A stretch of DNA of 18,358 nucleotides, taken from assembly GCA_026390285.1 (NCBI GenBank), contig JAPLGH010000163.1:1-18358 (forward strand), written 5' to 3'. The position numbers were made by a program, and so were the translations under genes. Positions 1-7,588 of this stretch are shown here, piece by piece. The notes below the pieces were generated by a model. That model did not search any database. It was not told the origin of the DNA and worked only from the letters and a program-made list of their open reading frames with translations. Every line of letters begins with the position of its first letter. Positions within the stretch are counted from its first letter, which is position 1. This DNA is from Caldisericota bacterium. GTDB lineage: Bacteria > Caldisericota > Caldisericia > Cryosericales > Cryosericaceae.

Positions 1-130
1 TCGCAAAGATCTGAGCAAGACCTGGTCCCAGAAGCCAGTCGTAAGACGTCTTCTGGAGCTGGAGGAGGTCGGGCATCGCGTAACTTGATTTGATTTTGGT
101 AAAGTCTATAATATCTCTTGCCACGCGCAT
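1..130 (-). CDS. rpoB: DNA-directed RNA polymerase subunit beta, N-terminal fragment
   Basis: This is the first 43 codons of the RNA polymerase beta subunit; the gene runs off the left edge of the window. The ATG at 130-128 follows an AAGGAGA ribosome site at 140-134. The translation contains the RpoB N-terminal signature: an FTKIKSSYAMPDLLQLQ stretch, then SYDWLL, matching the family's 'P(D/N)L(L/I)xxQxxSYxWFL' pattern. The fragment is too short for catalytic motifs, but this N-terminal pattern is distinctive. In most bacteria rpoB follows rplJ-rplL. Here the upstream gene is a glycosyltransferase with a 250-bp gap, so rpoB appears to have its own promoter region. It was recognised by manual translation. 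Confidence 0.9.
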   Translation of the reverse strand, partial: MRVARDIIDFTKIKSSYAMPDLLQLQKTSYDWLLGPGLAQIFA

Positions 131-139
131 GGCTCTCCT

Positions 140-168
140 TTTATATCGGTATGGAAAAAAGCGGTCAA
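140..168 (-). promoter_or_regulatory. Sigma-70-type promoter directly at the rpoB start (P2)
   Basis: On the minus strand a TTGACC -35 box (168-163) is separated by exactly 17 bp from a TATAAA -10 box (145-140). This is a near-consensus housekeeping promoter. Its -10 box abuts and partly overlaps the rpoB ribosome-binding site (140-134). The predicted start point, about 7 bases downstream near 134-133, would leave a leader of only 3-4 nt before the ATG. Transcripts from it would therefore lack the Shine-Dalgarno sequence. It could instead be chance similarity, with the upstream candidate being the real promoter. Confidence 0.5.
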
Positions 169-174
169 ATTAAG

Positions 175-202
175 AGTTTACTCTCTTTTGTTTGACAGTC
201 AA
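175..202 (-). promoter_or_regulatory. Second rpoB promoter candidate with palindromic -35 (P1)
   Basis: A TTGACT -35 box (202-197) and a TAAACT -10 box (180-175) are separated by 16 bp. This would start transcription near 168 and give a leader of about 38 nt that includes the rpoB ribosome-binding site. The -35 box is part of a perfect inverted repeat, TTGAC-N-GTCAA (192-202). The -10 box lies inside a second inverted repeat, AGAGT-TT-ACTCT (173-184). These could be operators. No transcription data can be inferred from the sequence alone. Confidence 0.4.
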
Positions 203-380
203 CTGCGCTCTCTCCACGGTTTGTGAGGTTTCGTCAGTCAGACTAACGTCTCAGGGAAGTACGTCTTCATATTCTCGTCTCGTGCAGGTGCCGCCACAGC
301 CACGGAAACGGAAACAACAATTTCCTCGCATCTTCACATTCTGCAGTCGAAAACAGTCCGCACGGACGCACGTGGTCAAC

Positions 381-1049
381 CTACTTTCTGAGCAGACCAT
401 ATCGCACGAGCACGCCGACAAACCTGAGAGTGTCCGTAAGCGAGTTGATCTTGCTCTTTGCCTCCCTCCGATAGATAGTCCGAGTCGGCACCCAGCCTAT
501 CCGATACCCTGCCCTGCCTACCTTGAAGATAACCTCGGTCTCCAGATCGTACTTGTCCGCCTTCAGCGGCAGAGAGAGAACGGAACTCAGCTTGTAGTAG
601 CGAAAACCGTTCTGGCTGTCGCGGACATTCTGCCCGAGAAACAGGCTGATGAGAAACGAAGAGGCATGGTTCGCGAATCTTCGGATGAAGGGCATCGTTG
701 AGACATTCGACATGCGGTTACCAATGACCATGTCGTAGCCCTGTTCAGCCGCAGCGATGAACAGCGGAATCTCAACAGGATCGTGCTGTCCGTCAGCATC
801 GATCGTAACCGCGCCATCATAGCCGCTATCGGCAAGATACCTGAAGCCAGTCTTGAGCGCAGCACCCTTGCCTGCGTTTAGCCTGTGGCGAAGGACAATG
901 GCTCCTGCGGCTTCCGCAGCCCCACTCGTATTGTCGGCTGAGCCGTCGTCGATGACTACAGTCGCGGAAACGAATGGGCGCACGCCCTGCACCACCGCGG
1001 CGATGTTATGTTCTTCGTTGTACGCCGGGATTACTGCGGCGATTCTCAT
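381..1049 (-). CDS. Family 2 glycosyltransferase, polyprenyl-phosphate sugar transferase type
   Basis: A 222-residue GT-A fold glycosyltransferase of the DPM1/GT2 type, which transfers a sugar from a nucleotide sugar, often to polyprenyl phosphate, at the cytoplasmic face of the membrane. Visible motifs are an N-terminal beta strand ending in PAYNEE (8-13), nucleotide-binding DDGS (34-37), the metal-binding DADGQHD (84-90), DSQNGFR (144-150) and an acidic DLETE segment (168-172). There is no C-terminal membrane domain, so the product resembles short soluble DPM1-like enzymes. Its ATG overlaps the stop of the upstream acyltransferase (TATGAG, 4-nt overlap), which implies translational coupling and a shared envelope-lipid or glycan role. 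The acceptor and donor cannot be told from sequence. It is the last gene before the rpoB promoter region. Confidence 0.88.
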   Translation of the reverse strand: MRIAAVIPAYNEEHNIAAVVQGVRPFVSATVVIDDGSADNTSGAAEAAGAIVLRHRLNAGKGAALKTGFRYLADSGYDGAVTIDADGQHDPVEIPLFIAAAEQGYDMVIGNRMSNVSTMPFIRRFANHASSFLISLFLGQNVRDSQNGFRYYKLSSVLSLPLKADKYDLETEVIFKVGRAGYRIGWVPTRTIYRREAKSKINSLTDTLRFVGVLVRYGLLRK

Positions 1050-1903
1050 ACGACGGTACCCCAGAAATCGAAGAAATTCAGAAACTGTGTGGGATCACGG
1101 TCAACAATGGCCTCATACTGTTGTGCGAAGTCCACGACAAAGGCTCGTACCCACGTCCGTTCGTCTGAGGCTTCCGGGTCGATTGGTCGCCCAAACTCCA
1201 GAAGAAACCTGCCGTCTGGCTGTCGTACGAGGAATCCAGGAATTCCGACCAGCTTCCTGCGAAAAGAAAGCAAGGCTGCCCCGCGAGGAAAACGGACCAG
1301 ATGCCCAAAGAACACTACTTCCTCGCCGCCGTTCGCATTGTTTCTGTCAGAGACAATGGCCGGCACATCGCCCTCTGGAAGATCCCGCAGCAGCTGCCTC
1401 AATCCAAATCGAACGTCGTGGGCAGTCAGCCCGAAACGAACGCGGAGCGACTCATAAAGCCGCTCGATGGCCTTGCTGTTCTGTGTGAGCGCAATCGCAT
1501 GTGTCCTGTAGCCGCAAAGGCCAAGCATCGCCCCTGCCAGCTCCCAATGGCCATAATGCCCCGTAACAATGCAAAACGGCCTGCCACCAGATCGCTGGTC
1601 GATCAGCGCGCGCATTTCTGCAAAGTTCGTCGTCATCCATTTGATATGAAGGTCGCTGGCAGAAGGTATGCCAAAGAAATCGACCAAGTTCATGCCGGCT
1701 CGTTCGAACGTTTGCAGCGCCAACCGTGACAGCTCGCTATGATTTGCCTCAGGTCGCATAACGCTGAGGTTCGCGAACACTCCTCGCCTCTGCCCGGCAT
1801 TGAAGGCAAAGTAGCCCCACGCGATCAGCCTGGCAATGGCCCGTTTGAGCCACGCGGGCAACACGCCGGCCACGCGAAAGGCGACAGCATACCAGAACGC
1901 CAT
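1046..1903 (-). CDS. LpxL/HtrB-family lysophospholipid acyltransferase
   Basis: A 285-residue member of the LpxL/LpxM/PatA acyltransferase superfamily, which moves an acyl chain from acyl-ACP or acyl-CoA onto a glycolipid at the inner membrane. The catalytic H-x4-E motif is visible in TGHYGHWELAG (His116, Glu121). A later VSDRNN segment matches the family's 'DxR/DQ' block, and PRGAALL matches its F/PxGxAxL block. A hydrophobic N-terminus (about residues 3-34) probably associates with the membrane. The length is slightly shorter than E. coli LpxL (about 306). It starts 3 nt after the Nudix gene stop, preceded by GGAGG at a rather long spacing. Whether the product is a true lipid A lauroyltransferase depends on whether the organism has lipid A, which this window does not show; a PIM-type or other glycolipid acyltransferase is possible. 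Confidence 0.85.
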   Translation of the reverse strand: MAFWYAVAFRVAGVLPAWLKRAIARLIAWGYFAFNAGQRRGVFANLSVMRPEANHSELSRLALQTFERAGMNLVDFFGIPSASDLHIKWMTTNFAEMRALIDQRSGGRPFCIVTGHYGHWELAGAMLGLCGYRTHAIALTQNSKAIERLYESLRVRFGLTAHDVRFGLRQLLRDLPEGDVPAIVSDRNNANGGEEVVFFGHLVRFPRGAALLSFRRKLVGIPGFLVRQPDGRFLLEFGRPIDPEASDERTWVRAFVVDFAQQYEAIVDRDPTQFLNFFDFWGTVV

Positions 1904-1906
1904 CGC

Positions 1907-2467
1907 CTACAAGCCCTCCGATCCTTCGAAGGCAACATACCAGAGCAAGCCGATGAGTGTCTTTGCATCGCTTATGTGCCCATCGCGGCAACGTTCAATG
2001 GCTTCAGCGACAGGCATCAGAACCGGTCTGATGAATTCGTCGGCGTCCATGTCGGTCGAACGATGTCGCAGATCCTTCGCAACGTACAGCGTCAGCCGTT
2101 CATCGACAAAGCCGGGACTGGGCCAGAATTCAACGCACTTCCTCCAGGAACTCGCCACATATCCGGTCTCCTCACGAAGTTCGCGACGTGCAGCGGTAAG
2201 GAAGTGTTCCCGCACGCCGCGGCGCCCAGCCGGGATCTCGAGCATGACCATGCCGGGCGCTGTTCTGTACTGCCGGACAAGGACCACACAATTGTCAGCC
2301 GTCACTGCGACAACACAAACGGCTCCCCCGGGGTAGGTTACAACATCCCGATGAACAAAGCGGTCGTCCGGCAACCGGACGACCTTGTCCAAAACCTCTA
2401 TGGATTTCCCGAGATACGCCTGTCGGCATGACACGACCGCCTCGACCATCCGTTGATGCGTCTTCAA
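1907..2467 (-). CDS. Nudix hydrolase, ADP-ribose pyrophosphatase-like
   Basis: A 186-residue Nudix hydrolase with a perfect Nudix box: G81-x5-E87-x7-R95-E-L-R-E-E-T-G-Y103. The layout, with a beta-strand domain, then 'VVLVRQYR' (about 61-68) shortly before the box preceded by LEIPAG (77-81), is that of the NudF/ADP-ribose pyrophosphatase group, which cleaves ADP-ribose or related nucleotide sugars to AMP and sugar phosphate. The start is TTG at 2467, overlapping the atpD stop in a TTGA junction; an ATG at 2449 is an alternative with no better ribosome site. It lies between the V-ATPase genes and two envelope enzymes, suggesting nucleotide-sugar housekeeping, but the substrate is inferred from family only. 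Confidence 0.88.
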   Translation of the reverse strand: MKTHQRMVEAVVSCRQAYLGKSIEVLDKVVRLPDDRFVHRDVVTYPGGAVCVVAVTADNCVVLVRQYRTAPGMVMLEIPAGRRGVREHFLTAARRELREETGYVASSWRKCVEFWPSPGFVDERLTLYVAKDLRHRSTDMDADEFIRPVLMPVAEAIERCRDGHISDAKTLIGLLWYVAFEGSEGL

Positions 2468-3061
2468 TGAGATCGGATCATCTCCTTGATTTTTAGAAGC
2501 CTTGTGGTGTTTGAACGTTCGTTCTCGTCCAGTTTCGACGCAATAAACCGAGTCGTCTCCTCAAGGTTAGGAATCATGACATATTCGAGAGCGTTCACGC
2601 GCCTCCTGGTTCGCTCGATTTCGTCAGCCATCAGGCGTATGCTTGCCTCGATCTGAGCCAGTTTCACGATGGACGGCATCAGCTCATACAGCCTGAGTAG
2701 CGAAGCTTCTACCCCAGCCCCCTCCAACCCTGCGAATGATGGAGACTCAAAATCCGAGATCGAAAAGGACAGCATGGGCAATGCTACATTCATGACAGTC
2801 TTGGTTCCCGCTTCAATGTTGAGACGGGTAGAAACCGTTCGCGAGAGAAGTTCCACGACAACCGCCGGGTACGTCGCGGTTTGGCCCTTGAACGCTGCCA
2901 GCTCATCAGGCAGCTCGTGGTCAACGTGCGCCCGATACTCGCCATACTCCTCTGCAAGCCTGATGAACGTCCTTGAGAAGCTTATGACCCCGCCGAGCGA
3001 GAACAAGACGCTTCTGCAACCGCAGAAGCTCCATCCTGGTCGGGTTGACCTTGAGGATCAT
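2464..3061 (-). pseudogene. atpD: V-type ATP synthase subunit D, frameshifted
   Basis: Subunit D is the central coiled-coil rotor shaft of the A/V-type ATPase. Two frames are needed to recover it. Frame one starts at ATG 3061, 8 nt after the atpB stop, and gives 31 codons with the family signature VNPTRMELLRLQKRL then ARRGHKLLKD. The frame then runs out of register (stop near 2921). From about 2967 a second frame continues with FIRLAEEYGEYR and the conserved C-terminal block RRVNALEYVMIPNLEET and ERSNTTRLLK to the stop at 2464. The two halves join with about eight residues of the normal helix missing, so a deletion near 23 bp fits both the lost residues and the shift. An open frame of 180 codons (2464-3006) might be annotated as the gene but lacks the true N-terminus. 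Real mutation and assembly error are both possible. Confidence 0.85.
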
Positions 3062-3069
3062 CGCTCTGA

Positions 3070-4446
3070 CTATGCCGTTTGCTTCGGCATATACTTCTCT
3101 ACCATCGCCGGCGAGACACGCTTGAGCTCCTGCAGCGGCAGCATCGAGAGAAGCTCCCACCCAATAGATAGGGTCTGTTCGATCGACCGGTCCTCGTCGC
3201 GCCCTTGTCGGACAAAGCGACGTTCAAACTCATCCGAGAACTTCACAAAGATCCGATCCGTTTCTGTAAGCGCCGACTCGCCCAGGACAATTGCAAGCTC
3301 CTTGGCGTCGCGTCCTCGAGCATATGCAGCAAACAACTCGTTGAGGAGTCCGGCGTGATCCTCGCGCGTCTTGCCCTTGCCGATACCCTTGTCCTTGAGC
3401 CGGGAGAGTGACGGAAGCACATCGATCGGTGGGTAGATTCCTGCCTGATGCAGTGACCTGCTCAGGAAGATCTGTCCCTCAGTAATATACCCTGTGAGGT
3501 CTGGAATGGGGTGTGTCTTGTCATCTTCGGGCATGGTCAGGATCGGCAGTTGCGTGATCGACCCCTTCTTGCCCTTGATGCGACCCGCTCGCTCATAGAT
3601 GGTAGCCAAATCCGTATAGAGGTATCCCGGATAGCCACGTCTGCCAGGAACCTCTTTCCGCGCAGCGGAGACCTCACGCAAAGCTTCACAGTAGTTGGTC
3701 ATATCAGACAGGATGACCAGAACGTGCATGCCGAGTTCGAACGCCAGATATTCGGCAGCCGACAGCGCAAAACGGGGAGTTGCTATGCGCTCGATGACTG
3801 GGTCATTTGCCAGGTTCATGAACAGAACCGACTGGTTAATTGCCCCGCTCTTGCGGAAATCCGAGATGAAATAGTCGGCCTCCTCAAACGTGATGCCCAT
3901 CGCGCCAAAAACGACGGCGAACTCGTCAGTTCCGGAAAGCACACGAGCCTGCCTGGCAATCTGTGCAGCGATCTCGGCGTGAGGAAGACCACTGCCCGAA
4001 AAGATCGGCAGCTTCTGACCCCGGACAAGCGTATTGAGCCCGTCAATTGCAGAGATGCCAGTCTGTATGAACTCATCGGGATAGTCGCGCGCATACGGAT
4101 TCATCGGATCGCCATTGACGTCCAGCACTCTCTCGGGGAGAATAGGAGCAACTCCATCGATCGGTGCTCCGAGTCCGTTGAACACCCGGCCCACGATGTC
4201 GCGCGAGACCCCAAACTGCAACCCGTGTCCAAGGAATCGAGTCACTGTCTGACCGCGGTCCATTCCCGACGAACCCTCGAAGACCTGAACCAGGACAGTG
4301 CCACCGGAGACCTCAAGCACCTGCCCGTGTCTCAGTCCCGAGATCGTGCGCAGTTCGACGAGTTCACCGTATTTGACATCCTGAGCCCCATCCAGAAGCA
4401 CAAGCGGCCCCACGATTTCGCGGACTGTTCGGTAATCCCTATTCAT
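3070..4446 (-). CDS. atpB: V-type ATP synthase subunit B
   Basis: The non-catalytic, nucleotide-binding-fold stator-head subunit that alternates with A in the A3B3 ring. The product is 458 residues, the usual family size. A degenerate P-loop, SGSGLPH (150-156), replaces the Walker A lysine motif, as expected for B. Further family blocks are FGAMGITFEEADYF, LSDMTNYCEALREVS and VPGRRGYPGYLYTDLA. The ATG at 4446 was chosen over an upstream TTG (4491) because it has a GGAGGAGT ribosome site and begins with the family N-terminus (YRTVREIVGPL). It overlaps the atpA stop by 8 nt, which fits coupled synthesis of A and B. The sequence looks fully intact, in contrast to the neighbouring atpD. Confidence 0.97.
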   Translation of the reverse strand: MNRDYRTVREIVGPLVLLDGAQDVKYGELVELRTISGLRHGQVLEVSGGTVLVQVFEGSSGMDRGQTVTRFLGHGLQFGVSRDIVGRVFNGLGAPIDGVAPILPERVLDVNGDPMNPYARDYPDEFIQTGISAIDGLNTLVRGQKLPIFSGSGLPHAEIAAQIARQARVLSGTDEFAVVFGAMGITFEEADYFISDFRKSGAINQSVLFMNLANDPVIERIATPRFALSAAEYLAFELGMHVLVILSDMTNYCEALREVSAARKEVPGRRGYPGYLYTDLATIYERAGRIKGKKGSITQLPILTMPEDDKTHPIPDLTGYITEGQIFLSRSLHQAGIYPPIDVLPSLSRLKDKGIGKGKTREDHAGLLNELFAAYARGRDAKELAIVLGESALTETDRIFVKFSDEFERRFVRQGRDEDRSIEQTLSIGWELLSMLPLQELKRVSPAMVEKYMPKQTA

Positions 4447-6226
4447 GGTACTCCTCCCGTGCAGTCGTGTCCATTTCTGACAGAGCCTCAAAACCCTTCC
4501 CTATCGAGTTCTCAAGCGTGTCGAATGCAGCAAGGTTCGTCTCGGGAACGCTCTTTGAGCGAGCGATCTCGATTCTGACCGGCATCGCGAGAACAGCGCC
4601 GAGCGGCACGCCCCCCGATGCAGCCTTGCCCGCCAGATGGCTCCACAACATGATGACGTCAAGCATTCGCAACTGCTTACGGAGAGAAGTGTAGCTGTCG
4701 CCCTCGGTGAAAGCTCCCTGCTGCAGGAAGTCCTCACGTACGGACTTCGCCGATTCCAATACCAGGCGGTCTGCTATAGACAGCGCGTCGACACCAACGA
4801 GACGAACAAGTTCCTGCAGCTCCGCTTCCTTCTGAAGCAGAGCTCGAGCCTCGCGGATATCCTGACTCCAACGCTCGCCGAGTTCCTTGTCGTAGAAATG
4901 CTCGAGGAGGTTGCTGTAGAGCGAGTAGGACTGAAGCCAGTCGATCGCCGGGAAATGCCGCGCGTATGCAAGACGAGAGTCGAGTGCCCAGAACACCCTG
5001 ACTGCCCTGAGGGTAGCCTGAACGACCGGTTCGGAGAAATCACCACCAGGAGGAGACACGGCCCCGATGACGCTCAGACTGCCTTCTCTTGGTTGGCTGC
5101 CAAGGCTCAGGGATCTCCCGGCGCGTTCGTAGAACGCTGCCACCCTTGATGCAAGGTACGCCGGATAGCCTTCTTCACCGGGCATTTCTTCCAGCCGTCC
5201 CGAAATCTCACGCATGGCTTCTGCCCACCGCGACGTGGAGTCTGCCATAAGAGCGACGCTGTAGCCCATGTCGCGGAAGTACTCGGCTATCGTAATGCCA
5301 GTGAAAACCGAAGCCTCGCGAGCTGCGACTGGCATGTTGGATGTGTTGGCGATGAGGACCGTTCGATTCATCAGAACCTCGCCGGTCTTCGGGTCCTTGA
5401 GCTTCGGGAATTCCTGCAAGACGTCCGTCATCTCGTTCCCACGCTCGCCACAGCCGACGTAGACAATGATGTCGGCATTCGCCCACTTCGCCAACTGATG
5501 TTCGATAACGGTCTTGCCGCTGCCAAAAGGTCCAGGTACACAGGCTGTACCGCCTTTGGCAACGGGAAACAGAGTGTCGATGACGCGCTGCCCGGTCACC
5601 AGCGGAGTATCCGGTGCCATGCGCCGCGTATAGGGCCTGCCGTTACGGACCGGCCACCGCTGGATCATGGTCATGGGTTGTTCTTCGCCTGACTCGGTTC
5701 GCAGGACTGCGACGAGTTCCTCAACAGTGAAATCGTTCTCTGCTATCGAGGCGATCCGACCCGCCAAGCCCTTGGGAACCATGATCTGGTGCAGGACAGC
5801 CCTGGTCTCCTGGACTGACCCGATAATGTCTCCTTCGACGACGACGTCATCTACCTTCACGCATGGAACAAAGTGCCACTTCCGGTCGCGAGGCAGTGCA
5901 GGAAGAGCCACACCACGGGGAATGAAGTCGCCATACTGTGCACGGATAGCGTCAAGTGGCCGCTGGATTCCGTCATAAATCGAAGTGATGAGGCCCGGCC
6001 CGAGTTCGACAGTAAGAAGGCTCCCTGTCTGGACAACAGGTTCGCCCGGCCCGACACCGCTTGTCTCTTCATAGACCTGGATGCTCGCCGTCTCGCCTCG
6101 AAGCTCGATAATCTCACCAAAGAGCTTCGCAGTGCCGACGCGGACAAGTTCATACATCTGGGGGTTCGTCAGCGCCTTGGCGACAACGAGCGGCCCAGCG
6201 ACTTTGACGATCTCACCGTGTGTCAT
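4439..6226 (-). CDS. atpA: V-type ATP synthase catalytic subunit A
   Basis: The catalytic subunit of the A/V-ATPase head, 595 residues, the usual length. Walker A is GPFGSGKTV (232-240), and the arginine/glutamate segment VGCGERGNEM follows (257-266). The long non-homologous insert typical of V-type A subunits precedes the P-loop. Conserved SMADSTSRWAEA-like and EEGYPAYLASR blocks are present. The start ATG (6226) has a GGAGGAGAAAAG ribosome site and the expected N-terminus (GEIVKVAGPLVVA). It overlaps the 3' end of atpF by 14 nt and the start of atpB by 8 nt. No damage is visible, so any operon decay has not reached the catalytic core. Confidence 0.98.
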   Translation of the reverse strand: MTHGEIVKVAGPLVVAKALTNPQMYELVRVGTAKLFGEIIELRGETASIQVYEETSGVGPGEPVVQTGSLLTVELGPGLITSIYDGIQRPLDAIRAQYGDFIPRGVALPALPRDRKWHFVPCVKVDDVVVEGDIIGSVQETRAVLHQIMVPKGLAGRIASIAENDFTVEELVAVLRTESGEEQPMTMIQRWPVRNGRPYTRRMAPDTPLVTGQRVIDTLFPVAKGGTACVPGPFGSGKTVIEHQLAKWANADIIVYVGCGERGNEMTDVLQEFPKLKDPKTGEVLMNRTVLIANTSNMPVAAREASVFTGITIAEYFRDMGYSVALMADSTSRWAEAMREISGRLEEMPGEEGYPAYLASRVAAFYERAGRSLSLGSQPREGSLSVIGAVSPPGGDFSEPVVQATLRAVRVFWALDSRLAYARHFPAIDWLQSYSLYSNLLEHFYDKELGERWSQDIREARALLQKEAELQELVRLVGVDALSIADRLVLESAKSVREDFLQQGAFTEGDSYTSLRKQLRMLDVIMLWSHLAGKAASGGVPLGAVLAMPVRIEIARSKSVPETNLAAFDTLENSIGKGFEALSEMDTTAREEYHE

Positions 6227-6557
6227 GGCTTTTCTCCTCCATCATTTTTCCAACTAGGTCAATGCCTACTGCATTCTCTATGAGATGCCTCACGGCAACA
6301 GTCGCTGCACCTGAAGCTGATGAAGTGACCGGGACTACCAGCACTACCGGAACCACCAGTCTGCGCGCTGCTGCCGACTTGGACCACACATCGGCCACAT
6401 CGGACGTCAGCAGGACCAGCCCGAATCTCCCCGAACGAACGATCGACTGAACAGCCTGGGATGCCTGCAAACCGTCCTCGACAACAGTGCCCACAAACCC
6501 CAACGCTTCGAACGCCCCGACGGAATCACGTGTCGTCACAACCGCCGCCTTGCTCAC
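6213..6557 (-). CDS. atpF: V-type ATP synthase subunit F
   Basis: A small (114-residue) central-stalk subunit that binds D and moves between extended and retracted forms. It shows the family's Rossmann-like N-terminus (AAVVTTRDSVGAFEALGF), a middle GLVLLTSDVAD strand and VVLVVP strand, and a C-terminal helix with HLIENAVGIDL. It starts with GTG at 6557 in a GTGA overlap with the atpC stop. It is recognised by size, motif pattern and its place between atpC and atpA, the standard operon order. Confidence 0.92.
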   Translation of the reverse strand: MSKAAVVTTRDSVGAFEALGFVGTVVEDGLQASQAVQSIVRSGRFGLVLLTSDVADVWSKSAAARRLVVPVVLVVPVTSSASGAATVAVRHLIENAVGIDLVGKMMEEKSHDTR

Positions 6558-7588
6558 AACACCGCTCCAGAGCCATCAACACGCGTCCCGCCAGACGCTG
6601 CCTCCTTCAGAAGCCGCCGTAGCGACCAGACTTCACGGCGGAAATCCATCAAGTAGGCAAAGACGACGCCAACCCCATACGGTTCGAGGCCGGCCGTTTC
6701 CGGGCGTCCAACAAGCCATGACTCCAGGGCGTCCTCAAGCATCTGCAGTCTCTCTTCAGGAGTGTATCGGCGACCGACGGCAAGTACGTAGGCTGAAGCT
6801 TCTGGCACAAGGTCCACCGGCTGGAGCGTGTCCCACGGTACCCCCTGGATGCGCTCCACGACCATTGCGAGGGACACTCGTATCTCCGGCTTCAGAAACG
6901 GCAACAGCCTCTCAAGGGGAGCTCCGACGCCAGATGCACTCCGAAGCTTCATTTTCAGTGCATGTCCAGCCAGCATGAGCTTCAGCAGACCGTCCATGTA
7001 TGCAATGACAGCTGGATGTCCGTAGATTCTTGCCAAACCATCCAGAGTCGCTTCGAACGAGAAGTCGAACACCGTTTGGGCATCGGAAGCCGAAGCTCCA
7101 GCTTGCGCCGCCTTCAGGCCCTCTGCGAGTGAAACCCCGAAAACTGACTCGGAAAACAGCTCAGGCGAGCCCCCCTGCCGCATGCGCTCGCAGTATGCCG
7201 CATACTCACCACTTGTTCCGTCAGTGAACGAGCCTCCGTTCCCGCCAAGAAGAGCTTCGGCCAGACCGGCTTTCGCGTATTCCTTCTCATCAAGCGCCGC
7301 AAGCAGGAAAGGGAGAAAGCCTTCAGGCAAGTCACGGGTGGCCTGTACCAAGAAGGCCTGCCATATGCTTTCGACCCTGGCCAGGACCTCGCCTGCCGAC
7401 ATGTCACTCGCAATGGGCGCGTAGACACTGCGATTGAGGGCCGCCAGCAGAGACTCGGCTTTGCCTTCCTGTGGTGCACGCCGAAGCTCCTGGACCGGAA
7501 GGAGCAACCCCCGCCTCACAGAAAACGAGCCCGAGGCGTACGCGTAGTCGCTTGAATCGGCCTGATGCGGGATGAGCGGAGCGATCAT
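6554..7588 (-). CDS. atpC: V-type ATP synthase subunit C
   Basis: Subunit C (AC39/d-type family), a funnel-shaped helical protein that connects the central shaft to the membrane ring. The product is 344 residues, near the usual 320-350. Overall conservation is low, as is normal for this family. The SDYAYASG N-terminus and the C-terminal GVGVVFAYLMDFRREVW block match the family's start and its closing 'P..aYl..re.E...lR' helix. ATG 7588 overlaps the atpE stop (ATGA). The assignment rests largely on operon position plus these two blocks. Confidence 0.9.
   Translation of the reverse strand: MIAPLIPHQADSSDYAYASGSFSVRRGLLLPVQELRRAPQEGKAESLLAALNRSVYAPIASDMSAGEVLARVESIWQAFLVQATRDLPEGFLPFLLAALDEKEYAKAGLAEALLGGNGGSFTDGTSGEYAAYCERMRQGGSPELFSESVFGVSLAEGLKAAQAGASASDAQTVFDFSFEATLDGLARIYGHPAVIAYMDGLLKLMLAGHALKMKLRSASGVGAPLERLLPFLKPEIRVSLAMVVERIQGVPWDTLQPVDLVPEASAYVLAVGRRYTPEERLQMLEDALESWLVGRPETAGLEPYGVGVVFAYLMDFRREVWSLRRLLKEAASGGTRVDGSGAVL

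Larger units (their letters stand above)
131..380. other. Intergenic region upstream of rpoB
   Basis: This 250-bp gap lies between the glycosyltransferase stop and rpoB. The rpoB-proximal 75 bases are AT-rich and hold two tandem promoter-like elements and two short palindromes, listed separately. The distal part (about 205-380) has no convincing open frame, RNA gene or strong terminator. A five-base-pair hairpin at 356-367 is followed by only four U residues in the RNA, too weak to call. The region is long enough for a 5' leader with attenuation, but no such structure was identified. Confidence 0.6.

Noticed and set aside
356..367. Hairpin GTCCG-TG-CGGAC after the glycosyltransferase gene as a terminator
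   Set aside because: The stem is only five pairs with an impossible two-base loop (four pairs if relaxed), and the following U run is short and interrupted.
192..701. Plus-strand open frame of 169 codons, and a TTGACA at 192-197
   Set aside because: The frame mostly lies antisense to the glycosyltransferase gene and lacks motifs. The TTGACA is one half of a palindrome and has no -10 at 16-18 bp on that strand.
2464..3006. atpD annotated as an intact 180-codon gene
   Set aside because: Its first 13 or so codons are an out-of-frame reading of the conserved N-terminal helix, which is found in a different frame starting at 3061.
3511..4578. 355-codon open frame on the plus strand
   Set aside because: It is antisense to atpB and the end of atpA, which are strongly conserved. 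Its translation shows no family resemblance and it has no ribosome site.
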